34,955 nt of DNA from an uncultured bacterium (GCA_947175015.1 CAMWLE010000032.1:1-34955); one strand, 5' to 3'; counted from the first letter of the stretch, positions 15,594 to 24,206 are shown. Program-made: numbers and translations. Notes: generated by a model not told the origin, from the letters alone.

Positions 15594-16184
15594 ATGCAAA
15601 ATACTACCAAGCTTGCATTGGAGGCGTCTCTGAAAAAACTCTTATTACATAAACCTCTTGATAAGATTACAATCAATGATATTACGACAGACTGCGGTAT
15701 CAGTCGTATGGCTTTTTATTATCATTTTAAGGACATTTATGATCTGGTGGAGTGGGTATGTGTGGAGGATGGGAAACGTGCTTTGCAGGATAAGAAAACC
15801 TATGATACCTGGCAGGAGGGCATGTGCCAGATTTTTGAGGCGGTTTTGGAAAATAAACCCTTTATTATGAATGTATATCGATGCGTGAGCAGGGATAAGA
15901 TCGAGAGTTATCTGTATAAGCTTACTTTTGGTCTGATTGCCGATGTGGTGGAGGAAAAGTGCGTTGGCAGTAGTGTGGCAGAAGAAGACAAGGCATTTAT
16001 TGCGGAATTTTATAAATATGGTTTTGTGGGAATGATGTTGGATTGGATTGCGCAGGGAATGAAAGCAGATTATAAAGAAATGATGGACCGCCTGAGCATT
16101 GCTGTCCATGGCAATATAGCGAATTCTATACAAAATTTTGAGCAGCAGCAGAAATCACAGTCCTATATTCATACGACCATATAA
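15594..16184 (+). CDS. TetR/AcrR-family transcriptional regulator
   Basis: A 196-residue repressor. The N-terminal TetR HTH (about 5-50) is clear: LEASLKKLLLHKPLDKITINDITTDCGISRMAFYYHFKDIYDLVEWV. The C-terminal ligand/dimer domain ends FYKYGFVGMMLDWIAQGMKADYKEM, similar to the DhaS-like TetR_C_8 group. The frame begins at 15558, but GGAAGGAGG at 15580-15588 supports the second ATG of the ATGATG pair, at 15594. It sits 213 bases upstream of oleate hydratase on the same strand, separated by a terminator. It may control that gene in response to fatty acids; this is inferred from adjacency. Confidence 0.87.
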   Translation: MQNTTKLALEASLKKLLLHKPLDKITINDITTDCGISRMAFYYHFKDIYDLVEWVCVEDGKRALQDKKTYDTWQEGMCQIFEAVLENKPFIMNVYRCVSRDKIESYLYKLTFGLIADVVEEKCVGSSVAEEDKAFIAEFYKYGFVGMMLDWIAQGMKADYKEMMDRLSIAVHGNIANSIQNFEQQQKSQSYIHTTI

Positions 16185-16192
16185 TTTTATCA

Positions 16193-16234
16193 AAGCAGGA
16201 GAGATGATAAGTTTTTTATCATTTCTCCTGTTTT
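16193..16234 (+). terminator. Intrinsic terminator after the TetR gene
   Basis: GCAGGAGAGATGATAA pairs with TTATCATTTCTCCTGT, with one G-T pair, across a short T loop, and is followed by TTTTG. It separates the TetR gene from oleate hydratase, so the latter needs its own promoter. I could not assign that promoter with confidence in 16235-16397. Confidence 0.8.
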
Positions 16235-16397
16235 GTAAATTGGAAGAAAAGGAGAGACAGGGTAAAATAAAGCCATCAGAAAGAGAAATCCTTTTACATA
16301 ATCAAAACGTGATACATTCATAATAAATAGTAAGAGGATGACATTTCTCTTGGAGAGTATGATAAAACAGATAGTTTCAGAAAGGAAGTAATGTTAT

Positions 16398-18374
16398 ATG
16401 GCTAAGAGCAGAAATCTTAAAATTGGTGCGGCGGCAATTGCCGCAGGAGCAGGCGCAGCGGCAATCGCAGTCAAAAAGCGCAATGCAGCTAAGAAAAAGA
16501 AGATGAAAAAAGAGGCAGCGGTTTTAAGGAAGCAGACATACCGCAATACGGAGATTGGAAAAAACAAAAAAAACAGCAAAGGAATCTATTATACCAACGG
16601 CAACTATGAAGCATTTGCCCATCCTAAGAAACCGGAAGGCGTAGATGAGAAAAATGCTTACATTGTAGGAAGCGGTTTGGCAGCGTTGGCAGCAGCATGT
16701 TTCCTGGTTAGGGATGGTCAGATGCCGGGGTCGCATATTCATATCCTTGAGGCAATGGACATTGCCGGAGGTGCCTGTGATGGTATTTATGATGCTACCA
16801 GAGGTTATATCATGCGAGGCGGCCGCGAGATGGAGAATCATTTTGAATGTCTGTGGGATTTGTTCCGGAGCATTCCGTCACTGGAGACCCCGGGAGTATC
16901 TGTACTGGATGAGTTTTACTGGCTGAATAAAGAAGATCCTAATTTTTCACTCTGTCGTGCAACGGAAAATCGCGGGCAGGATGCGCATACAGATGGAAAA
17001 TTTAACCTGAGTCAGAAGGGCTGCATGGAGATTATGAAGCTCTTCATGACAAAGGACGAGGATTTGTATGACAAAACCATTGAGGATGTATTTGATGATG
17101 AGGTATTTGATTCCACGTTTTGGCTCTATTGGAGAACCATGTTTGCTTTTGAAAACTGGCATAGCGCCCTGGAGATGAAATTGTATTTCCAGAGATTTAT
17201 TCATCATATTGCCGGATTGCCGGATTTCAGTGCATTAAAATTTACCAAATATAATCAGTATGAATCTTTGATTCTTCCCATGAAGAAGTATCTGGAAGAT
17301 GCAGGGGTGGACTTCCAATTTAATACAGAGGTGACAAATGTAATTTTTGAGTTTGAAAAGGATAAAAAGGTGGCAAAGGCCATTGAATGCAAGGTGAGAG
17401 GTGTGGAGAAGGGCATTGTGCTCACGGAGAATGATCTTGTGTTTGTCACCAACGGAAGCTGTACGGAGGGCACTATATACGGAGACCAAAACCATGCGCC
17501 TAACGGGGATGCAGAGGTAAGAACCAGTGGTTGTTGGAATTTGTGGAAGAATATTGCAAAACAGGATTCGTCCTTCGGACGTCCGGAGAAGTTCTGCTCC
17601 AATGTGGCCCAGACCAATTGGGAATCCGCTACTGTTACCACATTGGATGATAAGATTCTGCCTTATATTACTAATATCTGCAAGCGTGATCCCAAGAGCG
17701 GCAGAGTTGTGACAGGCGGTATCGTTAGCTGTAAGGATTCCTCATGGCTGTTGAGCTGGACCATTAACAGGCAGGGGCAATTCAAAGAGCAGGATAAGGA
17801 TAAAGTATGTGTGTGGGTATATGGATTGTTCACAGATGTGCCCGGTGACTTTGTGAAAAAGCCAATGAGAGAATGCAGCGGTAAGGAGATTACAGAAGAA
17901 TGGCTCTATCATATGGGCGTACCGGTGGAAGAGATTCCGGAACTGGCAGAGCATAGTGCTGTCTGTGTGCCTACCATGATGCCCTATATTACGGCATTCT
18001 TCATGCCCAGAACCAAGGGAGACCGCCCGGATGTGATACCTGACGGCTGCGTGAATTTCGCGTTCCTGGGTCAGTTTGCAGAGACACCCAGAGATACGGT
18101 ATTTACAACGGAATATTCTGTGAGAACCGCTATGGAGGCTGTGTATGGACTCTTAGGCGTGGACAGAGGTGTGCCGGAGGTATGGGGAAGTGTGTATGAT
18201 ATCAGGGAGCTTTTGGACAGCAGCGTAAAACTTATGGATGGCAAATCTCCGCTGGAAATAGAGCTGCCGGGACCTTTGGATGCCTTAAAGAAGCCCTTGC
18301 TCCATGTGATCAGGGGAACAGTGATAGAGAAGGTATTGCGGGATCATGATGTATTGAAGGATGGGATGATGTAA
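16398..18374 (+). CDS. ohyA: Oleate hydratase with an N-terminal basic/hydrophobic extension
   Basis: This 658-residue FAD-dependent enzyme adds water to the cis-9 double bond of oleic and related acids, giving 10-hydroxy fatty acids and detoxifying free unsaturated fatty acids. The family core begins at about residue 63 (YYTNGNYEAFAHPKKPEGV). The FAD motif GSGLAAL is at 91-97, and the acid motif is in GGREMENHFECLWDLF. The substrate-pocket segment is FIHHIAGLPDFSALKFTKYNQYESLILP. The C-terminal part is complete. Unlike typical members, which start near the YYSNGNYEAF motif, this one has about 60 extra residues: an Ala/Gly-rich hydrophobic stretch (9-25) then a lysine-rich stretch (26-60). 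This could anchor it to the membrane. AAAGGAAG lies nine bases before the ATG. A TetR gene precedes it. Confidence 0.93.
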   Translation: MAKSRNLKIGAAAIAAGAGAAAIAVKKRNAAKKKKMKKEAAVLRKQTYRNTEIGKNKKNSKGIYYTNGNYEAFAHPKKPEGVDEKNAYIVGSGLAALAAACFLVRDGQMPGSHIHILEAMDIAGGACDGIYDATRGYIMRGGREMENHFECLWDLFRSIPSLETPGVSVLDEFYWLNKEDPNFSLCRATENRGQDAHTDGKFNLSQKGCMEIMKLFMTKDEDLYDKTIEDVFDDEVFDSTFWLYWRTMFAFENWHSALEMKLYFQRFIHHIAGLPDFSALKFTKYNQYESLILPMKKYLEDAGVDFQFNTEVTNVIFEFEKDKKVAKAIECKVRGVEKGIVLTENDLVFVTNGSCTEGTIYGDQNHAPNGDAEVRTSGCWNLWKNIAKQDSSFGRPEKFCSNVAQTNWESATVTTLDDKILPYITNICKRDPKSGRVVTGGIVSCKDSSWLLSWTINRQGQFKEQDKDKVCVWVYGLFTDVPGDFVKKPMRECSGKEITEEWLYHMGVPVEEIPELAEHSAVCVPTMMPYITAFFMPRTKGDRPDVIPDGCVNFAFLGQFAETPRDTVFTTEYSVRTAMEAVYGLLGVDRGVPEVWGSVYDIRELLDSSVKLMDGKSPLEIELPGPLDALKKPLLHVIRGTVIEKVLRDHDVLKDGMM

Positions 18375-18436
18375 TGAAAAAGTCAGTTGGCAGTTTTGGT
18401 ATATAAAGTATCCTTTGAGATAAACAATCTCTTGAG

Positions 18437-18473
18437 ATAAACTTCCCCATGGCAGAGCTGTGGGGAAGTTTAT
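18437..18473 (+). terminator. Intrinsic terminator after oleate hydratase
   Basis: ATAAACTTCCCCA (18437-18449) pairs perfectly with TGGGGAAGTTTAT (18461-18473), a 13-bp stem. The downstream T-run is short. Confidence 0.75.
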
Positions 18474-18630
18474 GTTGCATAAAATGAGATAATATAAATA
18501 TCTGCATTGCCGGCTATCCGATAGGAAGCTTTAGACGGCTCTGTCTTATATCATTCTGAAACTGTATAGAACATTTATGGACAGAGGGTTTGGGTATCGA
18601 ATGACGTCAAACTGTATTGTATTTGTGTCC

Positions 18631-18659
18631 TTTACACTCCCATATTTTTATGATAAAGT
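18631..18659 (+). promoter_or_regulatory. Extended -10 promoter for the first GNAT gene
   Basis: TTTACA at 18631-18636, a 17-bp spacer, and TAAAGT at 18654-18659 preceded by TGA (extended -10). The same ATGATAAAGTA string forms the candidate promoter of the DUF4956 operon. The 18474-18798 gap otherwise holds only a 25-codon frame at 18732-18809 that overlaps the GNAT start and is not supported as a gene. Confidence 0.55.
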
Positions 18660-18798
18660 AATTTTATTGCAGGAAAAAAACGAGTAATTCAAAAAATCCT
18701 GGTTTATGGAGATTCTGGAGGTCTTAGGAAGATGAGAATTCGTCTGATGAACTCTGGCACCGGAGGGGATACAGAACTGGAAATTAGGAGGGAGTGGT

Positions 18799-19677
18799 AT
18801 GATTTATGAAATTCAACAGATGGAAAATGTGGCTCCACTGTTTGAGGGGTGGCAGGAAACCATGATTTGGTCCTGCTTGCAGAAGGTAATGGGGCATATT
18901 TATGCCAATGCAGTCGAAAAGCCGGAATCAGCCATGGCATTGTTGGGAGATTTCTGCTTTCTTGCAGGACAACCTGATGAGGAACTGGTGCTGTATAAAC
19001 CGGAAGACTGTAAACAGGATTTTATGATTATGGTTCCTGGTGAAGAAGGCTGGGAAGAGGTGATCAGGAAGAGCTATGGGGAGAAGGCAAGGAAAGTGAC
19101 CCGGTATGCAATGAAAAAGGAGCCGGGTATTTTCCGCAAAGATGAATTGAGAGAAGTGGTAAGGCAATTCCAGGAAAATAATTTCCGAAAGGAGAACTTG
19201 CATAGGGAAGATATCCGGATGGAGAATTCTCAGGAAGAGAATTATCATAGAGAGAATATGCAGACAGAGAATTTCTGGGAAGCGTATGATTATAAGATAA
19301 AAAAGATAGATGAGGAATTATTCTGGCGCTGCAGAGCAATAGAATGGTGTAGGGACTGGGTGGCGTTATATCCTGATTACGAAACCTATCAGAAATATGG
19401 AATGGGTATTGTGATTACGAAGGGAGAGGAAATCGTTGCCGGTGCCTCATCCTATTCTGGATATCATGGCGGCATAGAGATAGAAATTGATACAAAAGAA
19501 GCATATCGGAGGCGGGGACTGGCGTATGTCTGCGGCGCAGCGCTGATATTGGAATGTCTGGAACGGGGATGGTATCCAAGCTGGGATGCACAGAATAAGT
19601 GGTCTGCGGCATTGGCTGAGAAGCTGGGATATCATTTTGCGCATGAATATGCGGCGTATGAGATATGGGGATACTAA
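18799..19677 (+). CDS. GNAT acetyltransferase of the ZmaR-like (PF12746-type) family
   Basis: This 292-residue two-part N-acetyltransferase has an N-terminal half (GDFCFLAGQPDEELV; SYGEKARKVTRYAMKKEPGIF) and a C-terminal acetyl-CoA domain. The C-terminal part carries GASSYSGYHGGIEIEIDTKEAYRRRGLAYVCGAALILECLERGWYPSWDAQNKWSAALAEKLGYHF. The acetyl-CoA loop is RRRGLA. Relatives include zwittermicin A resistance protein ZmaR, but most are uncharacterised, so the substrate is unknown. Between the halves, where relatives have a short link to the YKIKKIDEELFWR segment, there is a 30-residue insert (129-158) of six pentapeptides ending mostly in EN. AGGAGGGAG directly precedes the ATG. Confidence 0.9.
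   Translation: MIYEIQQMENVAPLFEGWQETMIWSCLQKVMGHIYANAVEKPESAMALLGDFCFLAGQPDEELVLYKPEDCKQDFMIMVPGEEGWEEVIRKSYGEKARKVTRYAMKKEPGIFRKDELREVVRQFQENNFRKENLHREDIRMENSQEENYHRENMQTENFWEAYDYKIKKIDEELFWRCRAIEWCRDWVALYPDYETYQKYGMGIVITKGEEIVAGASSYSGYHGGIEIEIDTKEAYRRRGLAYVCGAALILECLERGWYPSWDAQNKWSAALAEKLGYHFAHEYAAYEIWGY
19183..19272 (+). repeat. In-frame 15-bp coding repeat, 6 copies, in the GNAT gene
   Basis: Six imperfect 15-bp units encode FRKEN, LHRED, IRMEN, SQEEN, YHREN and MQTEN. The last six bases of each unit are GA(A/G) followed by AAC, AAT or GAT. The first bases vary while the last two residues stay nearly constant. The array joins the two halves of the protein. Confidence 0.8.
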
Positions 19678-19813
19678 TCTATGGCTGCGCAATTCAGCCG
19701 GCTCAACGATAACAGCAGAGAATGTATGGCATAAAAGTATGAGAGTTTTGCTAATGCACATAAAATGAGCAAAGGGAACTCAAGTAATGAAATAATTGGA
19801 GCAGGAGAGATAC

Positions 19814-20746
19814 ATGAAAAAGAAAGTGAAGGACAGAGAGAAAATGCAGGACAAAGAAAAAATGCAGGACAAGCCGCCAAAACAACAGGGAGACACATTG
19901 GCAAACAAATGGCATTCGGTGTATACTTTTCATCTTTTGTTTGAAAAACCGGTGGAAATGCCGGAATTATCCGTGTTTATGGAGGCGCTTAAGTCACATT
20001 TCGGGGAGATAATTCCTATGAGCGATACCCCTCACATGCCGGAATCCGCATCGGATTTGATGGGATTTGCATTGATGGATCATCCGGTATATTTTGAAGA
20101 TAAGAAGCAAGAATATCCATCTCAGTTGTTGCTGTTTGGTGCGGGCGAATTTGAACAGGGAATTTGGAATGAGATGATATGTTCTCAATTCTGGGCATGT
20201 CAGGATAAGGAAAACTTTCTGCCAAAATGCAAATATTCATTGATGGCGAGCAACATGATGGCAGCAGGGCTTCCAAGGAAGGAAGAGTATGGAATCCTGG
20301 CAGAATATGCGGACATGCTCCTGGAGTTATTTCCGGATTGTATCGGTATTTACTGGCCTCATAGTCAGTGCCTGACACCCAGGGAATATTATCAGCAGCC
20401 CCACTGGAACAACCCGGAGTACCATTTCCTTGACGGAGGACTGAATGTGCGGTTTTTCAATATCCAGGGTACGGATGAAATGTTGTTTGACACGCTGGGA
20501 TTTACAGCCATAGCTCTGCCGGATCTGCAGTTCCACTGCAAGAATCTGGAGCCAAATGATGTGGTTTATTTTCTGCGAAATCTTGCTGCATACCTTTATG
20601 AGTGCGGCGATGTGATTGAAGATGGCAATACTGTGGAGGGAATTCATCATGAGAAATGGGTCTGCCGCAGGGAGGATTCCATGGTGGGGCCTGACAGAAT
20701 GGTGCTGGACATTCATCCGGGAGAATATGCGGGCGGAAACAGATAA
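19814..20746 (+). CDS. DUF4261 domain-containing protein
   Basis: This is a 310-residue soluble protein. A lysine-rich N-terminal tail contains a perfectly repeated hexapeptide (EKMQDK twice, residues 9-20). The central and C-terminal parts match the DUF4261 type in my reading: FHLLFEKPVEMPE, FALMDHPVYFE, ADMLLELFPDCIGIYWPHSQ and NVRFFNIQGTDEMLFDTLGFTAIALPDLQFHC. DUF4261 proteins are uncharacterised; some occur in polymorphic toxin or immunity contexts. The frame opens at TTG 19796, but AGGAGA at 19803-19808 supports the ATG at 19814. It is 55 bases upstream of a GNAT gene and probably cotranscribed with it and the asparaginase. Confidence 0.82.
   Translation: MKKKVKDREKMQDKEKMQDKPPKQQGDTLANKWHSVYTFHLLFEKPVEMPELSVFMEALKSHFGEIIPMSDTPHMPESASDLMGFALMDHPVYFEDKKQEYPSQLLLFGAGEFEQGIWNEMICSQFWACQDKENFLPKCKYSLMASNMMAAGLPRKEEYGILAEYADMLLELFPDCIGIYWPHSQCLTPREYYQQPHWNNPEYHFLDGGLNVRFFNIQGTDEMLFDTLGFTAIALPDLQFHCKNLEPNDVVYFLRNLAAYLYECGDVIEDGNTVEGIHHEKWVCRREDSMVGPDRMVLDIHPGEYAGGNR
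19838..19873 (+). repeat. In-frame 18-bp coding repeat, 2 copies, in the DUF4261 gene
   Basis: Units at 19838-19855 and 19856-19873 differ at only two bases and both encode EKMQDK. They lie in the N-terminal tail before the conserved domain, outside the expected fold. Confidence 0.75.
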
Positions 20747-20801
20747 AAGGATGATTGCGGGGTATTTGATTGGGCAGGAAATTCTGAGACAGGAGAGGAA
20801 A

Positions 20802-21251
20802 ATGTGTACAATCAGGTTCATAAAAAGGGAAGATTTCCAAGAGGTGCTTGGGATGATGAAAGTGTTCTATGCATCCCCGGCAGTACTGCACAAGGCTTCG
20901 GAAGAAGTGCTGCGGCGTGATATTGAGGATTGTTTGAGCGATATGCCCTTTATTGAGGGATATGTATTTGAAGATAAGGGTGAAATTGCCGGATATGCCA
21001 TGGTTGCAAAAGGATATACAACGGAGTATGGCGGACTCTGTATCTGGGTGGAAGATTTATATATGAAGCCGGAGTATCGGCATCGTGGTCTGGGATCTCA
21101 GTTTTTTGCTTTTTTGGAAAAAGCATATGAGGGTAAGGCGGTTCGTTTTAAGCTGGAAGTGGAAGAAGAGAATGATACGGCAATTGAGGCTTACAAAAAG
21201 AATGGCTATCAGATTTCTCCTTATTTTGAGATGACAAAGGAGTTGTCATGA
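20802..21251 (+). CDS. GNAT family N-acetyltransferase
   Basis: This 149-residue single-domain acetyltransferase has the acetyl-CoA binding loop at PEYRHRGLGSQFF and the usual beta-5/alpha-4 region RFKLEVEEENDTAIEAYKKNGYQI. Preceding strands are GYAMVAKGYTTEYGG and LCIWVEDLYMKPEYR. The open frame extends upstream to 20616 through unlike sequence that overlaps the DUF4261 gene. AGGAG at 20791-20795 and the typical MCTIRFIKREDF beginning put the start at 20802. Its stop overlaps the asparaginase start (ATGA), so the two are translationally coupled. Substrate unknown. Confidence 0.88.
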   Translation: MCTIRFIKREDFQEVLGMMKVFYASPAVLHKASEEVLRRDIEDCLSDMPFIEGYVFEDKGEIAGYAMVAKGYTTEYGGLCIWVEDLYMKPEYRHRGLGSQFFAFLEKAYEGKAVRFKLEVEEENDTAIEAYKKNGYQISPYFEMTKELS

Positions 21252-22291
21252 AGTTAAAGGCGGATTTCCATAAGAAGAAAATATTGTTAATCGCTACAGG
21301 TGGTACTATCGCATCCTGTTATACAGAGGAAGGGCTGACACCGAAGCTTGCTGCGGAGGATTTGCTGCAGTATGTGGAAGGACATCAGGTGTATTGCAGT
21401 GTGGATGTGACACAGCCCTTTGGTTTGGATAGTACTAATATCTATGCAAAACACTGGCTGGAGCTGGCAAAGCTGATTGAGACCCGGTATGAGGATTATG
21501 ATGGATTTGTCATCTGTCATGGCACAGACACCATGGCGTTTACGGCAGCGGCATTGTCTTATTTGGTACAAAACAGTAAAAAGCCCATAGTCATCACCGG
21601 TTCTCAGAAGCCCATTAATCTGCCTGTGACGGATGCCAGAACCAATCTGCAGGACAGTCTTCGTTTTGCTTCTGATGATCGGGCCCATGGAGTGAATATT
21701 GTGTTCGGCGGCAATGCCATCGCCGGAACCAGGGCCAAAAAAGAGCGTTCCAAGAGTTATAATGCGTTTTCCAGCATTAATTTTCCCAATGTGGCGGCAT
21801 TGTGTGACGGCAAGATTGTGTTTTATATTGACGACAAAGACCGGGTGGCAGAGCCGGTTACTTTTTATCACCAGTTAAATGAGAATATATTGTTGTTAAA
21901 ATTGGTGCCGGGTATGGATGGAGCGGTGCTTGACCGGTTGTTTCCTTATTATGATGCTGTCATTATAGAAGCTTTCGGGGTGGGGGGATTGCCGGAATAC
22001 GGGAAGGTGCCGTTTTACTCGGAAATCCGCCGCTGGACAGATGCGGGGAAAATCGTTATGATGGCGACGCAGGTGACGCATGAGGGCAGCGATATGGAGG
22101 TCTATCAGGTAGGCAGGGTCATTAAGGAGGATTTTCATTTAATGGAGGCTTATGATATGACACTGGAAGCAACGGTGACAAAATTGATGTGGGCGTTGGG
22201 ACAGAGTAAGGAGTCGGTTAGGTTTCGACATTTGTTCTATAAAACCATCAATCATGATGTGCTGCTGCAGGAAGGAGCGGATTGTGTGTAA
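21248..22291 (+). CDS. ansA: L-asparaginase (type I, cytoplasmic)
   Basis: This is a 347-residue asparaginase that hydrolyses L-asparagine to aspartate and ammonia. The first catalytic threonine is in ATGGTIAS (Thr20). The second active-site group is in CHGTDTMAFTA (Thr and Asp). The substrate loop TGSQKPINLPVTDARTNLQDSLRFA and the GTRAKKERSKSYNAFSS segment are present. There is no signal peptide, consistent with the cytoplasmic type. The gene overlaps the preceding GNAT gene by four bases. The C-terminal residues extend normally. Activity on glutamine cannot be judged from sequence. Confidence 0.93.
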   Translation: MKLKADFHKKKILLIATGGTIASCYTEEGLTPKLAAEDLLQYVEGHQVYCSVDVTQPFGLDSTNIYAKHWLELAKLIETRYEDYDGFVICHGTDTMAFTAAALSYLVQNSKKPIVITGSQKPINLPVTDARTNLQDSLRFASDDRAHGVNIVFGGNAIAGTRAKKERSKSYNAFSSINFPNVAALCDGKIVFYIDDKDRVAEPVTFYHQLNENILLLKLVPGMDGAVLDRLFPYYDAVIIEAFGVGGLPEYGKVPFYSEIRRWTDAGKIVMMATQVTHEGSDMEVYQVGRVIKEDFHLMEAYDMTLEATVTKLMWALGQSKESVRFRHLFYKTINHDVLLQEGADCV

Positions 22292-22444
22292 GGGGCTGCC
22301 TCGGCTATGGAAGAAATTCCGCATTATCATAGGGGTGTTTAGTCGTGCGCGAAATCGCTACATTTGCGATTCCTGTGCATCAGTTGCTGGTCCGGAGTGA
22401 ACAGTAATGATATATGAGTACAAATAAGGCAAATTTATATGTAG

Positions 22445-22473
22445 TTGCAGTGGTTGTGAAAATATGATAAAGT
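22445..22473 (+). promoter_or_regulatory. Extended -10 promoter for the DUF4956-VTC-CotH set
   Basis: TTGCAG (22445-22450), 17-bp spacer, TAAAGT (22468-22473) preceded by TGA. Predicted leader is about 130 bases. Upstream, GAAATCGC and GCGATTCC (22359-22382) form an imperfect hairpin whose role is unclear. The rest of 22292-22606 shows nothing I can support. Confidence 0.5.
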
Positions 22474-22606
22474 AAGCGTTGCAGTTGATGTTAATGTGAT
22501 GTTCATAATATTCGGTAATGCGGCATCTCATTTACTTGCGTAAACCGTCGTTTGGTTGAGTGTTATGGGGGATGATACCCGGAAGAGTCAGATAGGAGAT
22601 GAGGCC

Positions 22607-23284
22607 ATGGGATTTAGAGATATTTTGAAAAAGTCATTTCTGGAAGGTGCAAATGTGATGGATTTCAGCATTGCATCCGTGGCTTTGACCATTGCAGTGA
22701 CGGCTGCAATAGGTATTTATATCTATATTGTGTACCGTTTTGTGTCCAGAAAAGCATTTTACTCTAAGAGCTTTAATATTTCATTGGTGGCAATGGCCAT
22801 GATTACCGCTGCCATTATTTTGGCAATTCAATCCAGTGTGGTTATTTCTCTGGGTATGGTGGGTGCGCTTTCTATTGTGCGTTTTAGAACAGCGGTAAAA
22901 GATCCCATGGATTTAGTGTTTCTGTTCTGGTCCATTTCTGTGGGGATTATCTGTGGTGCAGGTCTTTATGGTATGGCGTTGATGCTGTCGCTGTGTGTAA
23001 CGATTGTTGTGTTTTTTCTGGATTTTTTCCCTGCGGTCAATGCTCCTATGCTGCTTGTATTGAATGCGCAAGACGATAAGGTGGAAGAAGAAATGATGCG
23101 GATTGTATCCAGGTATGCAAGGTATTACCGGGTAAAGTCACGAAATCTTACGAAATGCGGTATGGATATGGTGGTGGAGCTTCGGGTGAAAAAGGGCGAG
23201 GCCGAGATGGTGCGTGCTATCAACGCATTGCAGGGCGTGGAGTCAGTATCCCTTTTGTGCCATGATGGGGAGAATGTAGTGTGA
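22607..23284 (+). CDS. DUF4956 membrane protein
   Basis: This 225-residue integral membrane protein has about four transmembrane helices (residues 20-45, 55-80, 105-125, 130-150), followed by a cytoplasmic alpha/beta domain of about 75 residues. The signature SLGMVGALSIVRFRTAVKDPMDLVFLFWSISVGIICGAGLY is typical of DUF4956. Related proteins are regularly encoded beside VTC-domain polyphosphate polymerases and CotH kinases, as here. The start at 22607 is chosen over the TTG at 22556 because AGGAG lies just upstream and the family begins near this position. Its exact function is unknown; it may act as a membrane partner of the VTC protein. Confidence 0.88.
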   Translation: MGFRDILKKSFLEGANVMDFSIASVALTIAVTAAIGIYIYIVYRFVSRKAFYSKSFNISLVAMAMITAAIILAIQSSVVISLGMVGALSIVRFRTAVKDPMDLVFLFWSISVGIICGAGLYGMALMLSLCVTIVVFFLDFFPAVNAPMLLVLNAQDDKVEEEMMRIVSRYARYYRVKSRNLTKCGMDMVVELRVKKGEAEMVRAINALQGVESVSLLCHDGENVV

Positions 23285-23443
23285 GAAGGACTTCTAATGC
23301 TCATGCCGGAGGCATTTCGCGAAGAAGTTCCATGTCTCGCATGGAATAAATGCAAGAGGAATAAACTTGCCTTGAAATACGGCATTTTTCATCCGGATTG
23401 AGAAGCTGCATCGGGCGGTGGTTCTTGTGGAATGGGAGAATCT

Positions 23444-24145
23444 ATGGAACAAATCAAATATCGTAATGAGTTGAAGTATCTGTGCAGTGAACAACAGCTT
23501 CGGCTTCTGGAAATCCGTATCAGACATTTGTGTTTGCTCGACCCTCATGTGGGAGCGGAGGGGCGTTATACTGTGCGGAGCCTTTATTTTGATGATAATT
23601 GGAATTCCTGTTATTATGACAACGAAAATGGCGTAGATCATCGGGAGAAATTCCGTATCCGTTTCTATGATGATAGAAGGGATGTGGTTATGCTGGAATG
23701 TAAAGAAAAGCTTCACGGCAAGAATCATAAATATTCATGTAGTATGAGCAGAGAGCAATGTGAAGCAATTCTGCGGGGAGAGTTCAAGGTGCCGGAAAAC
23801 GATGCGAATCCGGTATTGAATCAATTGTTTCTGCATTATCGTACAAGATATTACAGGCCAAAGGTTATTGTGGAATATGAGCGTACCCCATATCTCTATC
23901 GGACGGGAAATGTACGTATTACCTTTGACCGCAATATTGCAGCCAGTTCCCATGTGCGGGATTTTTTTACTCCCAGGCTTAGGGCGAGGCCCGTGATGCC
24001 AGGAGGAATGCAGCTTTTAGAAGTCAAATATGATGAACTGCTGCCCGACTATTTATATCATGAAATGCAGTTGGAGCATCTGCAGATGACCAGTAATTCC
24101 AAATATTATCTGGCACGAAGATTTACTGCGGATTTCTGTGTCTGA
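23444..24145 (+). CDS. VTC-domain (polyphosphate polymerase-like) protein
   Basis: This 233-residue cytoplasmic protein of the VTC/CYTH triphosphate-tunnel group has basic and acidic tunnel residues in EQIKYRNELKYLC, VRSLYFDD, REKFRIRFYDD, VVMLECKEK, RPKVIVEYERTPY and NVRITFDRNI. The C-terminal LEVKYDELLPDYL completes the fold. Eukaryotic VTC4 makes polyphosphate from ATP; the bacterial activity is inferred. GGGAG sits five bases before the ATG at 23444, favouring it over the ATG at 23432. A 159-base spacer separates it from DUF4956; it contains only small inverted repeats and no clear terminator. CotH follows 61 bases downstream. Confidence 0.88.
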   Translation: MEQIKYRNELKYLCSEQQLRLLEIRIRHLCLLDPHVGAEGRYTVRSLYFDDNWNSCYYDNENGVDHREKFRIRFYDDRRDVVMLECKEKLHGKNHKYSCSMSREQCEAILRGEFKVPENDANPVLNQLFLHYRTRYYRPKVIVEYERTPYLYRTGNVRITFDRNIAASSHVRDFFTPRLRARPVMPGGMQLLEVKYDELLPDYLYHEMQLEHLQMTSNSKYYLARRFTADFCV

Positions 24146-24206
24146 ATGAAATTTCCATGCTGTGGGGCCTGAAAGTGCGGGAATTATAATTGCGGGAGTT
24201 ATGAGA

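Noticed and set aside
18732..18809. 25-codon frame MRIRLMNSGTGGDTELEIRRE overlapping the GNAT start
   Set aside because: Too short and unrecognised; the GNAT ribosome site lies inside it, which may only reflect purine-rich DNA.
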